NCBI GenBank assembly: GCA_963693315.1
Contig: OY856188.1
Location: 263,867,162 to 263,931,161 of the forward strand
Source of the DNA: Diogma glabrata
Taxonomy: Eukaryota > Arthropoda > Insecta > Diptera > Cylindrotomidae
Length of the DNA: 64,000 nucleotides
Direction of reading: 5' to 3'
The translations under genes and the position numbers were made by a program. The notes under the pieces are model-generated. The model saw only the letters and a program-made list of their open reading frames with translations. It was not told the DNA's origin and searched no databases. Of the stretch, positions 38,378 through 50,885 are shown piece by piece; position 1 is the first letter of the stretch, and each line of letters begins with the position of its first letter.

Positions 38378-39380
38378 ACTTCGGTCTGAAAGACCTAAGT
38401 ATTACATTTATGAGCCAAAAGTGAAATTCTTACCGCCACTTTTTTGGCATTTCTCGACGTTTTAGGAAGTCCTGATTCTAAAACTGCAAAAAAAAAATAT
38501 ATGGCTGCTTGCCGGCCAGCCGTCCGTTCGTCATTACCTACGCTGCAGGGAAAACCGCTGGAATTTCAAATTTTTTTTTTTTTAAATAGGTATACTCAAG
38601 GGTCAGGTCCGAAAGGACGATGTGCTCGATAGCTGTACCGTAAGTGTGTCAAAAAAATCATATTTTTGGCTTAAAAAACATTCATTTTAAGTGATTACGA
38701 GTAGGAACATTGAATTTGGAGAAATCTTGATGGTAGGGATTGGTATGTGAGATCAAAAACTAGATTATTGAGTCATAAGTTTGTCAAAAAAATGTTGTCA
38801 AGTGTGTCAAAGGAAATATTTTTATTTATTTTTTTACTCAATTTTTTGAAAAAAAAAAAATAAAATTAACTATTTTTGTTTGAAATGAGTTTTTATTATT
38901 ATTATTGAGATTTATGGCATTATGTGTGTCAAAAAATGATTTCATTTATTTTTTTAGACAATTTTTTGGAAAAAAAATGTAGCTGCTTTTATGACGTATA
39001 TGTAATTGAAAATGAAATTGGACATGGAAATTTTTGAATTTGTTATAGTTTTTGAAATATTTTTGGAATTTTGAAAAAAGTTTGTATTTTTGATTTTGTA
39101 CTAATTTTTGCAATATTTTTAGAGTTCTGGAAAAATATTTAATTTTTGATTTTGTAAGAATTTTTGGAATATTTTTAGAATTTTGAAAAATTTTAAATTT
39201 TTGATTTTATTATAATTTTTGGAATTTCGAAAAAAATTTCAATTTTTGATTTTGTAATGATTTTTGCAATATTTTTAGAATTTTGGAAAAGTTTGAATTT
39301 TAAAAAATTTTTGAAATATTATTGGAATTTAGAAAAAGTTTAAATATTTGATTTTATTCTAATTTTTGGAATATTTTTAT
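38378..39380 (-). mobile_element. Repeat family A, copy 4 (truncated)
   Basis: Reverse orientation. It begins with the hairpin ACTTCGGTCTGAAAGACCTAAGT, continues through the GCCGGCC region, the TTGACACA-type blocks (as TGTGTCAA) and the AT-rich array, and stops near 39380 without the family's 5' head. It sits next to the N-terminal end of the Crypton pseudogene. Confidence 0.8.
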
Positions 39381-39409
39381 ATACTTATTTTATATTTATT
39401 TTACCATTA

Positions 39410-39476
39410 TATCACTAAGGTGATTATTTCCCTCGCTCCGCTCGTGAAATAAACTTCTCCCTCTTGATATAATGGT
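39410..39476. repeat. Hairpin with GC-rich CTCGCTCCGCTCG loop
   Basis: ACCATTATATCA pairs with TGATATAATGGT. Inside, TTATTTC pairs with GAAATAA around CCTCGCTCCGCTCGT. The loop resembles CTCGCTACGCTCG in the family C hairpins, although the stems differ. Confidence 0.65.
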
Positions 39477-42400
39477 GTTTCTGCATCACTTAATATATAA
39501 TATACTGTTTTTCGTATTTTTACTGGCTTTGTTTTTTACGAATATAATGTGCTTGCATTAAAATGCTTGATTTGTGGTAGTCGATCGATCGGAATTACAT
39601 CTTAGTAACGGTTCTGCTATTGATGGGTAGTTCATGGCATTCGTTTGTGAAGGATTGTCTAATACAAAAAAATTCATGAACAAGAATTAAATCGTACTTG
39701 AAAAAAATTTAATCGTTAATTTATAATTTAATTTTTTTTGTGTACCAAAGTGATTTTATATGACGGTATATTTTTGATTATTTTATGGTTTTCATGAAAT
39801 AATTCAATCAGCAAAAAACTAAATATTGTATGTAGGTTAGTCAAGGTACTACTAATAAAGATACTATTAATAATAACGTTTTCTGTGGTAGTTCTATATA
39901 GAGTCATTCTGCTAGTCGAACCCGTATCAATGGTGATTCATTTTTATTTATTGATCATAACTGTAATATTTCGCAATTACAATATTCAACAATCCCCTGT
40001 ATATTGGTGCAACAATTTTTGTATTTAACAATCGCCGATTTAATTTTTGAGGCAAGGATTTTTTTTGTATTTATATAACAAACATTAATTTCCTGTTTAT
40101 TTTTGGTGCAACAATTTTTGATTTTATTATATAACAATCTACTGTTTATTTTTTTTTGATGCAACAATTTTTAAATTGTTTAAAAATCACCTGTTTAATG
40201 TTGGGGTTACAATTTACCCAACACTCACCTGTTGGTGATTTGTATTTATATAAATAATTATTTTTCTTTTAGGTCAGTGTAATTTGCTAATTGTTCTGTA
40301 AGTTATATGGGAGCGTCCAGATAACCATCAAGCATGATTTAATTTTTTTCGTAATTAAAATTTGACAGTCTATGAATGGTGTAGATGTAGTGATGGCCTT
40401 TGTTGTTCTTGACTTTTCGGGTCGTAAGAGCGGCTTGTCACTTGGTTTACATTTTTTGTTTTCTCTTGATCCATATTTAATTATCGCATGTATCCAGCAT
40501 TTGTAAAGGACCGAGAATGAAGAGTTAACTGAATACACATACTGAAACTAGTCGGACAAACTCAATGCGCGAGTACCCTCCGGACGTCAGCATTACTTAT
40601 GGTAATCCTGACCGATAACCAGCCGTCCGTTACAAGCTGTTTACCACTACATTTCGGAGTGGTCATTTTTATGCTTTTCACGTTTTTTTCCGAATAACTC
40701 AAAAAGTTTCTATTTTACCAAAAAAAAGGAAAATCAAAAATGTTAATTGTAAAAAAACAAGAATATAGTTTTTTATTGTTAATGTAAATGCAATACTAAC
40801 TGAGTTATGACTTGTTAAATGTAGACTTTTGTCATCGAATATAAAAATTGAAACATTCAACGTACCTAACTGGAACACAGCTGGTTATTTAGGGAAAACT
40901 TTTGAGAACATCTTTAAAATCATTACTAGTAAAAGTCTTTTGCATTAAAACTTTTATAACCACCACATTCGAAAATAATCGTTACCCATTTACAATTTAC
41001 TTTATTTTTGTAACAGAAATACATTCAAGAACTTTAACCGGTTCAGGATCCTTAGATTTTAAAAAATGGAGTTTAAAGTGAGAAGATCAAAAGAGCGTGT
41101 CGTGATCTCAAAAAAATTTCAAATATCTAAATTACTCAAAAACCAATAATGAAACGTAAAAACTGCTGAAGTACTAACATAACGCTTTTCTTTGCTAAAA
41201 ATTTTATTTGGTTTTCATTGGTATTTTTCAATCAAAGTACATTATGCGTTTGCATGCTAATAGTGCTTTCTTTGAGTCCTTCCACCTCACATTTTTAAAA
41301 AATGTTGGACTTGAAATAAATTTAAATTGCTCTCGAAATTGCCTACAAAACGGGTTTTTTGTGGATCAGATATTTTAAAAACTAAGGCAGATATCGAAAA
41401 AACCAACCAAACCAATCACTTATATTGAGCGTTATGCTTTGCTATAGAATCAAACGGTCAATAAAGCTCACATTTACAACAGTATTTAAGGAATAAATTA
41501 TTTCATTATTTGAGAAGGAATTTTGGTATTAATATAACTGTTGTATTTGATAGTTAATTATTGGTAACAAAGTACGAAGGTGGTAGAAAATTCATTCAAA
41601 AAAATTTATCTCCAAAGAATATCAATCAGGGCTTGGTGCCCTATAATAAAAAACTAACGTTATTAAAAAAGTTTACTGTTGCGTTTTGTAAAGTTGAAAA
41701 ATCCTTAAAAAATTAAATTAATTAATTTAAAAACAAACAAACAAACTAAATTTGAACAATTTATTGGTTAAACATTTTACATTAAAAACACTTTTGGCAC
41801 CGTACACTACTGATAACAATGTTATCTCTCTAATCAAAATTTACATAATCATCGACCGAGCAGATTGATCGATGTTTTTTAACGAGAATTTTCTATCTTT
41901 TGTTTCTTTTTAATTATACTTTCATCACATAATTTCAAATACAATTTCAAAAGGAAAACAAGTTTATAGTTTTTTTCTCTATAAAACAAGAACTTTGAAG
42001 GTGCGTTTAGTTTAAGATGCATTTATGAATGCAACAAGTCAATCAAAAAATTTCGATTACAATATTTTCAACATTTTTGCTGAGCTCTGCTGAGTTTTGT
42101 ATACAAAATTTATTGTATGCTCATGCAATTGCAAGTTTATTGATTTATTAACTCACACAAGTTGTAATACATGCTTCTAAGTCAAATCACTTTTATTCAA
42201 TTCACAAAAAATAATGACCCAATTATTGATGCAATAATTATTAATGACAATGACACAATTATTATTCTTATTGAAGCAGGTTAATGTTTTGATTTTTATG
42301 TTGATATATAGTACTGAAATTAGGATCACAGGTTGTTTTTTTGGGAGTTGTTTGTATGATGTATGATTCCTAACTCAGAGCAAGAACCGAAGTAGCGTCG

Positions 42401-42885
42401 ATCGTTACAGGTTCTTTACTATTTTTACCGTTATTTATTAGACTATTCTGGTTTGTAATTTTTTTACAATATACACATAGGTTAAGTTTTACATAAATTT
42501 GTTTATATTTCTAATTTGTCCGGATAGTGTTTTTGTTTAAAAAGAGAAAGGTTCACATAGTTGGAAAGAGTCTTATAGGGCATAGGCAACAATGCCCTGA
42601 GGTATATTTTAAAGAAAAAACTCTACATTTAGCTATCAATAAGGAAAACCTCAGAACCAAACCAACGAACCAACCATGCGGCTAGTGGAAATTTAAAGGA
42701 GCACTTCGCCAATTCGTGGAATCTGAGAAAATAATTCCACCCAAACTCCACAGGTATAAAAAATGAAAGGAATGAACTTAATGTGCAGTACGAACATGAT
42801 GTGCAGTATGGCGATCCCACTTTCAAAACCTGAATAGGATGAATAAAGTGCATCCTTGCGTGCTATCGTACCATCAAGTTTGTGT
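39477..42885. other. No gene seen
   Basis: About 3.4 kb of AT-rich sequence. Around 39960-40230 there are repeated TGCAACAATTTTT and ACCTGTTTA motifs (degenerate short repeats). A GC-richer stretch at 40555-40660 is not recognised. Confidence 0.4.
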
Positions 42886-42889
42886 GTTG

Positions 42890-43960
42890 TCCACTAATAT
42901 AAGAAGTGGAAACCGCCTTCAACACACTGAAATATGGTAAATCACAAAGCACTGATGGTGTTATCGCAGAAATATTTAAAAATTGAGGAGCAATCTTGCA
43001 ATCTGTAAGAAGAACTACCTGCTGAATGGAAAACAACTCTCATTGTTCCCCTACACAAGAAAGATGACCGTCTACAGAGAACGTATTATTATTGCATCCC
43101 ATTGCTGAACACAGCATATAAAGTACTAACTCACGTTGTACTTGCTCAACTCATCCTGTTCATGGAAGCTATTGTCGGTGAGTATCAGTATAGTTTTCGG
43201 TCCAACCGTTTAACCACAGCTCAATGTTTTATCTTAAGGATGATTCTAGAAAAACGGAATACAACACCAGCATTTACAATTTCTATGTTGATTTCAAGGA
43301 AGCAAATTTTGGTTCCGCGCTCATTTGTCTTGGTATCCAAGCAAAACGTTTATCTCTGTGTAAACTCACAACACCGAAGTCAAATTGTAACATAGTAAAT
43401 GGAGGGTCCGTTTCTGACCCTTGAGTTGAAAAAAGATACAAAACTGCACTTTTAACAAGTCCAGTCAAATTCTTTGTTATGCAGATCATATTGCTCTACT
43501 CGAACGTAGACCAAGGTTTATCAAAGATCTTGGATTATGCATCAACAACGGCAAAACGAAACATTTAAAAACACCAAGGAACCCATCTCCTGGAAATTGG
43601 AATACTGGTGACTATGAAAAAGAAAGCGTGGTAAACTTTTAATACATCAAATCTGTTATGACATCAACCACTAACAAACAGGCAGATATTAAAGCCCGTC
43701 ACACACGCACACTCAAAACTTCAGCGATCCAAACAACTTTCATGGTCGTGTAAACACACACTTTACAAAACATTTATTCAAACTGTGCATACTTATGAAT
43801 CCTTCACACGAACAACTCATCATCCATGTATAGTTGCTGAAAAACAGTTATGGGGCCAAATGAAACATGAAATTGAACACACAGCTTTTTGGCGGCTGCT
43901 ACGAAAACGAAATCAACGAAAACGAAACGGAAGCTAACTGCACATACAGAGAAGTTCCTT
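42890..43960 (+). pseudogene. Old LINE remnant, RTE-like reverse transcriptase
   Basis: Readable blocks are EVETAFNTLKYGKSQSTDGV (stop), LPAEWKTTLIVPLHKKDD, IPLLNTAYKVLTHVVLAQLI and VGEYQYSFRSNRLTTAQCFI. After a shift come FYVDFKEANFGSAL, LCYADHIALLE near the catalytic position, then NPSPGNWNTGDYEKESV and ALYKTFIQTVHTYESF-like sequence. The order (YKVL, YQ-FR, VDFKxA, ADDI, TGDYE-ES) is that of RTE-type RTs, from memory. The catalytic ADD is degraded and there are many frameshifts. The 3' end is cut by the younger LINE at 44000. Confidence 0.78.
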
Positions 43961-43999
43961 CACGAAATATAAATGCCACAGAGAGAGGGTGTGACAACC

Positions 44000-46734
44000 T
44001 TTTTTTTTTTTTTTTTTTTTAATAAAATGTGTTGTGTAATAGGGTTTAGAATATGTGTCACAACAACACATAAATACCTTTTAAGACCTAGGTCTAGACC
44101 TGGGTCCCACAACAACTGGCGTTCTGAGGTGTAGATTAACGCTTTTTTTAAACATCTGTGGGTTGAAGCCACCTGAGACTAAGTGTTCCGGCAAACTATT
44201 CCATTTGTACGCAGTTCGGACAAAGAAGTCTCTCTGCGATCTGCCAGTATGACAGCGCGGGATCTTTACCGTTTCACTGGTTGCGGCAGCCGATTGCCGA
44301 GTGGAACGGGGGTAAGAATAAGTTTGAGGCATGATGCCGCTGATTTCATCTGAGCACTGCTGATGACGATATTTGTAAAAAACAACGAGGTCAGCAACAG
44401 TGCGACGATGTTGTAGGGAATCAAGTTTTGATGTCAAAGTTCGATCACCTACAATTCGTATAGCTCGCTTTTGAACAGAGTCCAAGAGGGCCAAGATGGA
44501 AACAGAGGCAGCACCCCAAACTTGACAGCAGTACTCCATACAGGGACGAATATAGGACTTATAAACATGGAGCAATTGGTATGGAGTGAAAAATTTTTTG
44601 CATCTATTTAGGAGGCCGAGTTTTTTAGACGCGCTTTTTGCCATCGCCATTACATGATCGTTCCAGAGTAGGTCATTTGAAACTGTGACACCCAATAAAC
44701 GAATGTTTTTACATTCACCTATTGGTTCATCACACATACTAAATAAAATATCTTTGGGGAACTCGGTCTTTAATCTGGAAACAATCAACAGCTGTGTTTT
44801 GGTGGAGTTGAAATTGACAAGGTTTTGGTCACCCCAGTCGGCGACTTTATTCAGGTCTTTGTTCACGTTTATGGCAGCGTTTCTCCGGGCAGGATTAATT
44901 CGTTCGTGCATTTTACCTTTTGAAGGAAGGGGCTCGAACGACTTGTGCAGAGTACTATCATCTGCAAAACTATTTATTGGGTTGCTGGTGATTTTCAACA
45001 ATTCGTTGATATAAATCAAAAATAGGGTTGGGGACAATACTGAGCCTTGGGGTACACCAGCGTTAATTAGTTTAGACTCAGAAGAATATCCGTCTAAGGT
45101 TACCGAAATATATCGGTCGGATAGAAAATTTTGAATCAGCTTCACAACATTGGGATGAAAACCGTACGCAACGAGCTTGTTGATTAAGTTGGCATGCCAG
45201 ACTCGATCGAATGCCTTGGAGATGTCTAAAGCGATAACGTATGTTTCACCACCTTTATCAAGTATGCTGTTCCAACAATGCGCTACATAGTTTAATAGAT
45301 CGGTAGTTGATCTTTTGTTTCGAAAACCGTATTGGCTGTCGGATATCAAATGATTTTCTTCCAGAAATTTTGAAATATGTGTATTAATATAATGCTCATA
45401 GACTTTGGATAGGACCGATAGTAAAGCTATTGGTCTATAATTTGAGATATCGGATTTTGGTCCCTTTTTGGGGACGGGCTGGACATTTGCCAACTTCCAG
45501 CACGAGGGAAATATACCAGATTTGTAGGATTGGTAGAATATTTTAGTTAAAGTTGGTGCAAGTTCTTTGGAAAAGGTTTTTAAAATAATGGGTGGAATAT
45601 TGTCCATTCCTGATGCTTTGTTGATGTTTAACCCCTTTAAAAGTTTAGCGACTATTTTGGGTTTGAAGTGAAGTTCATTCATATTAACACCTGAAGACTG
45701 GATTTGGGGTATTTCTTTAGGAGTTTCCAAAACAGTGGAGTTCAGAGCAAAGCGTTCAGCGAACAAGTTAGCTTTTCTTGCGGGATCATTGACGATTAAA
45801 TCACCATCAATAATAGGGGGAATAGAAAATTTTGTACCAGAATTTAAAGAATTAATGGCACTGTAGAAACTCTTGTCAGAAACAGACATAGACGTAAGTT
45901 TTGAGGCTTTCGCTCTGTCAATTTCGGACTTTTCGTTTGAGATAATCTGATTAGATATTTTGTTGGCCTTTAGATATTGGGATCGATTAGTGGGAGTTTT
46001 GTTATGAATCCAAATATTAAATGATCTACGTTTGTTTCTAAGTGCCGTTTTGGCAGCTTTCGAATACAAGTATTTTTGTTTGGGTTTTACTATGGAGAAA
46101 GGGACAAATTTATTGATAGCAAATTGGATGGTTTCTGTAAAGTTTTGAGCAGAAACATTTACATTGTCAGTGTAAAAACAATGACGGTCGAAAGGGAAAC
46201 CATGGAAAAAATTTTGAAGACCACTCTTATCCATTTTTGAGTAGTGAAATATTTTACGGGGTTTGGGAGCTGTAGTTTTAAGTAAATCAGTTTTGATAAC
46301 TGATGAGATTAAATAATGATCAGAATTTCCAATACTACCTTTCGCAACATCGACACTCGTAATATCTGGCATTGTGGTAAGATAGAGATCTAGTAGAAAA
46401 CTATTATCACCGCCATTACGGGGAGTGAAAGTCGGGCTTTTAACAATTTGGAATAGGCCCTGAGACGCGGCAAAAATTTCTGCCAGTTTTCCACTATTGT
46501 CAACATCGTCGGTCGATTTGGAGAATTCCAACCATGATTTGTTGTGGACGTTGAAGTCACCGGTAACGATAACTTCACAATTAGGGGACTTTGCTCTAAT
46601 CTCGTCCATAATTTTTGTCAGTATATTAAAAAAGTTTGGGTTACGTTTGTTGGGGGACCGGTATAAAGCTATTGTAAAAAAAGTCATTTCTGGAAGACAA
46701 ATCTTTAAAACCATTGTATTGTAAAACCTTGCGT
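44000..46734 (-). mobile_element. Young Jockey/CR1-like LINE, 5'-truncated, with poly(A)
   Basis: The poly(A) appears as 21 T at 44000-44020. The 3' UTR is about 60 bp and contains ACACATTTTATT and GTGTTGTTGTGACACAT, shared with the fragments at 9186-9254 and 21688-21803. The left flank ends GGGTGTGACAACC and the right flank starts TAGATATGACTAGCCAAGG, both resembling parts of fold-back family D. No convincing target duplication is seen. Confidence 0.9.
44081..46714 (-). CDS. LINE ORF2 fragment: endonuclease C-terminus plus reverse transcriptase
   Basis: One uninterrupted 877-codon frame. Residues 1-140 are the C-terminal half of an AP-type endonuclease, with TGDFNVHNKSW at 51-61, LLDLYL at 107-112 and SDHYLI at 131-136. 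The N-terminal half with the first metal-binding residues is lost by 5' truncation. The RT spans about 340-700: KASGMDNIPP (367-375), NYRPIALLS (425-433), YGFRNKRSTTD (462-472), LDISKAFDRVWH (496-507), GVPQGSVLSPTLF (553-565) and catalytic FADD (583-586). A C-terminal domain follows with YIRPCMEYCCQVWGAAS and RRTVADLVVFYKYRH. It would reverse-transcribe its own RNA at a nicked target. The intact frame shows recent insertion, but the copy cannot move alone. The start Met is the first in frame, not a natural start. Confidence 0.92.
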   Translation of the reverse strand: MVLKICLPEMTFFTIALYRSPNKRNPNFFNILTKIMDEIRAKSPNCEVIVTGDFNVHNKSWLEFSKSTDDVDNSGKLAEIFAASQGLFQIVKSPTFTPRNGGDNSFLLDLYLTTMPDITSVDVAKGSIGNSDHYLISSVIKTDLLKTTAPKPRKIFHYSKMDKSGLQNFFHGFPFDRHCFYTDNVNVSAQNFTETIQFAINKFVPFSIVKPKQKYLYSKAAKTALRNKRRSFNIWIHNKTPTNRSQYLKANKISNQIISNEKSEIDRAKASKLTSMSVSDKSFYSAINSLNSGTKFSIPPIIDGDLIVNDPARKANLFAERFALNSTVLETPKEIPQIQSSGVNMNELHFKPKIVAKLLKGLNINKASGMDNIPPIILKTFSKELAPTLTKIFYQSYKSGIFPSCWKLANVQPVPKKGPKSDISNYRPIALLSVLSKVYEHYINTHISKFLEENHLISDSQYGFRNKRSTTDLLNYVAHCWNSILDKGGETYVIALDISKAFDRVWHANLINKLVAYGFHPNVVKLIQNFLSDRYISVTLDGYSSESKLINAGVPQGSVLSPTLFLIYINELLKITSNPINSFADDSTLHKSFEPLPSKGKMHERINPARRNAAINVNKDLNKVADWGDQNLVNFNSTKTQLLIVSRLKTEFPKDILFSMCDEPIGECKNIRLLGVTVSNDLLWNDHVMAMAKSASKKLGLLNRCKKFFTPYQLLHVYKSYIRPCMEYCCQVWGAASVSILALLDSVQKRAIRIVGDRTLTSKLDSLQHRRTVADLVVFYKYRHQQCSDEISGIMPQTYSYPRSTRQSAAATSETVKIPRCHTGRSQRDFFVRTAYKWNSLPEHLVSGGFNPQMFKKSVNLHLRTPVVVGPRSRPRS

Positions 46735-46795
46735 TAGATATGACTAGCCAAGGTAGGAGTCCTGTCGGAATAACTCTATTCAGTCAAAATTCCTT
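46735..46795 (+). repeat. Fragment of fold-back family D
   Basis: GACTAGCCAAGGTAGGAGTC followed by ATTCAGTCAA matches the family D interior near 21256-21320 (CACTAGCCAAGGTGATATC, GTATTCAGTCAACGG). Only about 60 bp is recognisable. Confidence 0.5.
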
Positions 46796-48862
46796 TTTAT
46801 AAAAATTCTGTTTTTCAAACCAATTATCTACAATGTCTTCAACTGCAAAGCCCTGTTCCATTCAAAACATAAACCAACATCATTGTAAGATTAATGATGC
46901 AATAATTTTTATAAATTAATTTGATGAGTAAGCGTTAATAAGAAAAACAAAATCTTTACAACAAAAGTTCAATATTTTGACTTGAGAGTAAAACGTTATC
47001 ACAACAATAATGTTCGTAAGTAATGAACATTTTTATGATGAGGTGGTGAAAAAAAAATTGTAAAAAATATTCCATAACGTAATTTGATTAACTAAACAAA
47101 TTCAACAGAAGTAATGGTATATTTAAGCATGTAAATTGATTTATTATAGGTTTTGTATTTTTTGTTAAGAAAACAGGGGTTGGTGGTATTGGTTGCTGTT
47201 TGCTAAATATGAGACGAAGATTGTTTGGATTGGTAATGGTATGTTGTACGTGTTACGTTGGTGGGTATTAGAAATACCCTAAAATTCGACTAGGGAGCAC
47301 TTAAATACAGATCACCAATACCGGGTTTAGCTAAGGTCTAAACCTATCTTTGTTCCTACGTTTGTTTAACAGCTTTCTACCATATTGGTACCAAGTGCTA
47401 AATACAACTCCTGTTAGTGAACTTAAGTAACTGGAATTTATTGCAGCTAAATGTGAAAGGTGAAATTCCATATGGGTTGGGTTTGAGGTTAAAATCCTCT
47501 TCTGGAAAAAAAATTACCGCTAAAATGAAAATAAAGAAAAAAGTTCCAGACTTCCAAATTGCAACGTGGAATATGTGTAACTTGAGCGCAACTGATACTT
47601 TCAAGGTCTAGATGTCAATACTCTCAACTGATACTCTCAAGGTCTAGTCAAATGAGACAGCCAATTTGAACTCGAATGATTATGGCGAATTATTGAATGA
47701 TTTTGCATTATTTAATAAATTTGTGAACTTTCTTTCCGCATCGATCGATTCATAAGCAAACTTGGGTACAGAAAAAGCAAATTTTTATATCAGCATTTTT
47801 GCTTAGAATTTTTAGCGGATGAAATTTTGTAAACATTTCAAAAATAAAAGAAAACTTTTTTGTATAATTTTGAACATAAATTGATAGAAAAATTTTCGAA
47901 ATATGTAACTATTTTTTTCGTAATCTCATTCGACTTCGAAATGTTTATATTGTCTGCCCGAACTTTTTAACAATTTAACTAACCTCTTACAAAAATAAAA
48001 TAAAATTGTAAGAGGCCGATACTTATCATTCACAAAAGTTGAATCGAATCATATAAACATGAATTCGAAAACGGCCTCCAAATAGAAGGGAAAGCTTGGA
48101 TGTAGGATTCAAACACGAAAATATATTAATAAAAAAAATCTAAAACATTTTAGAATAAAAACAGAATAAGCTGCATTTTGCTTTAATGAAATTGAAATAG
48201 GATTTTCTCTACGTTTTCCACTTTTTTTTTGTAATTCTGTAAAAATTTTCTTGTATTCTTCATGAATAAAACACATTTTTTTTATTAATATAAATTTTTT
48301 TTTTTAACTTTAATTTAATTAAAAATATGCTTTTCAGATAAATTCTTATTATTCGTATTTGCTTTCATTATTATTTTAGTTTCAGGCAGTTTAATTTATA
48401 TTGGAATTAATAAACAAGATTTGTATGTAACTTAGAAAGAAAAAAATGTGATATATGTTTTCATTTGTAGCTTTGGATGCGGGACATTACTTTAATTAAA
48501 ATCAGACTTAAAGAGAAATTATTTGAAATATAGTTATAAAGATATAAAAAAAACCGTAGTCATCAATCTAAAAACTTTTAGTGTCCTCTACGCTAGAGTT
48601 TTGTTATTTTAAAATAGAAAACGAAAGAACTATTATTATTCCAGTCAATGAGCATTTTCCCGTATAATCCTTACAAGCAACACCGATTTACATAAACATT
48701 AGGATTTAGGTTATTCTTGCCCTCTACTTTAAAGTTGCCGGTGGGTGCTTAAAACCTAGGGGTGAATGCCACGCCACCCCTTCTTAGGGGTGAAAAATAT
48801 TATATTAAAAATAAGTATGGGAATAGATAGACAGACTAATTTTAAGCAGCTTTTTTTAATAG
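46796..48862. other. No complete gene; possible LINE endonuclease start at 47500-47600
   Basis: Mostly AT-rich non-coding DNA. At about 47515-47605 the plus strand encodes KKVPDFQIATWNMCNLSAT, similar to the first motif of RTE-type endonucleases (I-x-TWN-x-x-x-L). It may be a tiny LINE fragment; nothing downstream supports it. Confidence 0.35.
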
Positions 48863-49325
48863 AATAGTAGATTCTTGTATGAGCTTCGAATGAAGGCAAT
48901 TCTTCATGAGGATGAAGTTTCCCGGAACGAGCGTAGCGAGTGGAGGGAATCATCCGAGTGAAGAATTGCCTTCATCCTAAGCGAATACAAGATACTATTT
49001 TATCCACGACTACAAATATTTCAAATAATTTCATAATGAAATAAATGTATGCCATAATGAAATGTAATGCCATAATGAAATAAATGTATGAAATATATAA
49101 AACAAAACAAAACATGTTTGTTTATTTTATATGTAGTGTTCTTGTTTTAACTGTTTATATTACTATACCAACAAATCAAGTTTTTAATTTGTTAGGGGAA
49201 TTTTGAATAAATAAAATGGAATGAAATAAATAAAAAAGAATTTGATATATAGAAAGGAATGAATACAATTACAATGAAAGATATACGCATGGAAAGTATA
49301 TATTCTTTAGTAGTCGTGGATAAAT
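48863..49325 (+). repeat. Hairpin repeat family C, copy 2
   Basis: 48863-49004 is a hairpin with about 45-bp imperfect arms (ATAGTAGATTCTTGTATGAG and the complement of CGAATACAAGATACTATTTT) around a GC-rich loop with GAGCGTAGCGAGTGGAGGG. Directly after it, TTATCCACGACTAC (about 49000) and its complement GTAGTCGTGGATAA (about 49311) bound an AT-rich 325-bp segment. The whole unit is inverted relative to copy 1. Confidence 0.8.
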
Positions 49326-50497
49326 ATTTTTCTGAAAGTCGATACTTTTTGACTTATTCGCGAGTAAAATTTCCATTTTCCATTAAAAAAAACCCGTTTT
49401 CAGACGGTTTTTCATGAATAACTCAAAAAGTAAGTATTTATCGTAAAAATTATTTGAGATTACAATGTAGCTTATAAAAAAACAAACAAAATGCTGGGTT
49501 TATGGTGTCTGTAGACCCAATACAAACGGAGCAATAGTTTGTTGAAGGTAAGTTCATATTCTCCAAACGCAGAAGTTTAAAGTTTCGACGTGAATAAACA
49601 AAAAAATGCAAATTTCTGGTAAATTTGATATAATATTATTTAAAGTGTATTAAACCCCTTATTTTTGTATTTTATAAAAGTCCCTAGCATCAATACTAAG
49701 CGTGTTATGACGAAAACAAAGTTGGTCTCTATTTTTTCGGCGACAAAAAAGTGAAAATCACCCCCTAACTACCTCTCTAATTAAAAATAATTTGTACCAC
49801 TTAAGAATTCACTTTATTAATGTATTAGTAATATGCTCTAGAAGGTTGACATGTTTAAAAAGTTTAGTTTTGAAAAAAATTGAGGTGGAAGTGAAAAAAG
49901 ATTTTTGAATTTTTGAAAAAAATTACCTTTTCTTCAAAATAACTAAAAAACTATTCATGATACATAAAATTTGAGTATTACATAAGTCTAGGTTAAGTTT
50001 ATGTTAAAAAATTTGGTATCCTTTATTTTTATTCAGGATAAAAATTAAGTAAGATATGGCCGTTTACAGTTTGCATATGTTCGTAAACAGTAACTTCTTC
50101 AGACCCTTTCAGCCCAAATCCTTTTAAAACTAAGCACCAAAAGAAAATTTAATTTATATGAGCTTATAGCTCTTAAAAATACCTACAAAATGTGTTTTTG
50201 AATTTCTTTATAGCTTAAAAACTAAGGGAGTTATGGCCTATGGGTAAAAAACTAATCACATATTTTTGCAGAAATGAGAACAAATTTATTTGAGCATTGA
50301 TGAATACATACCTATATTTTAGGTCAATGTTGTATACAGTGCATTAACGTACAAAAAATTATAAAATTATTAAACAGTGTTCATTAATATTATAAAAAAT
50401 AAATCAGTACGTAAATAATTAAAATTTGAATCTTATGTTTCAAAATTTTTTGATATTTGATACATCTTAGACCAAGGCAGATGCCTTTTAAAAAGGT
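49326..50497. other. No gene seen
   Basis: AT-rich sequence with scattered AAAAACT-rich simple stretches; nothing recognisable on either strand. Confidence 0.45.
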
Positions 50498-50808
50498 AAA
50501 AATTAGTAACAGCATGAAAACTGTTGGATAAGGAAGGAAATATTTCGCAAATGATGGGAAAATTAAACTAAAGGTGATCCGAGCTACGAGTGTGAAATGG
50601 GGTGAGCCTTTTGGGGTCGAAACTTTTACTTTAAACTTTTTTTGATAGACGGTCTAGTTTCGCTGAAAATCGTATCAGTGAAAATTTTCCACCCCAAAAA
50701 GCTCACCCCATTTCACCATCGTAGCTCAGATTACTTTTAATTTAATTTTCCCCTCATTTGCGAAATATTTCCTTCCTTATCCAACAGTTTTTATGTTGTT
50801 ACTAATTT
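50498..50808. repeat. Inverted repeat, about 128-bp arms
   Basis: Left arm 50498-50625 and right arm 50681-50808 are complementary with about 10% mismatch. Shared landmarks are AACTGTTGGATAAGGAAGGA, AATATTTCGCAAATGA and GTGAAATGGGGTGAGC. The spacer is about 55 bp. It is probably a MITE or fold-back element; no target duplication found. Confidence 0.85.
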
Positions 50809-50885
50809 TTTTCTTAAGAAAAAAAAACTTTGATATATTAGGAAATGAAGTAAGGACGTAAGAGAAAAAGCGCAGATTTTTTACT

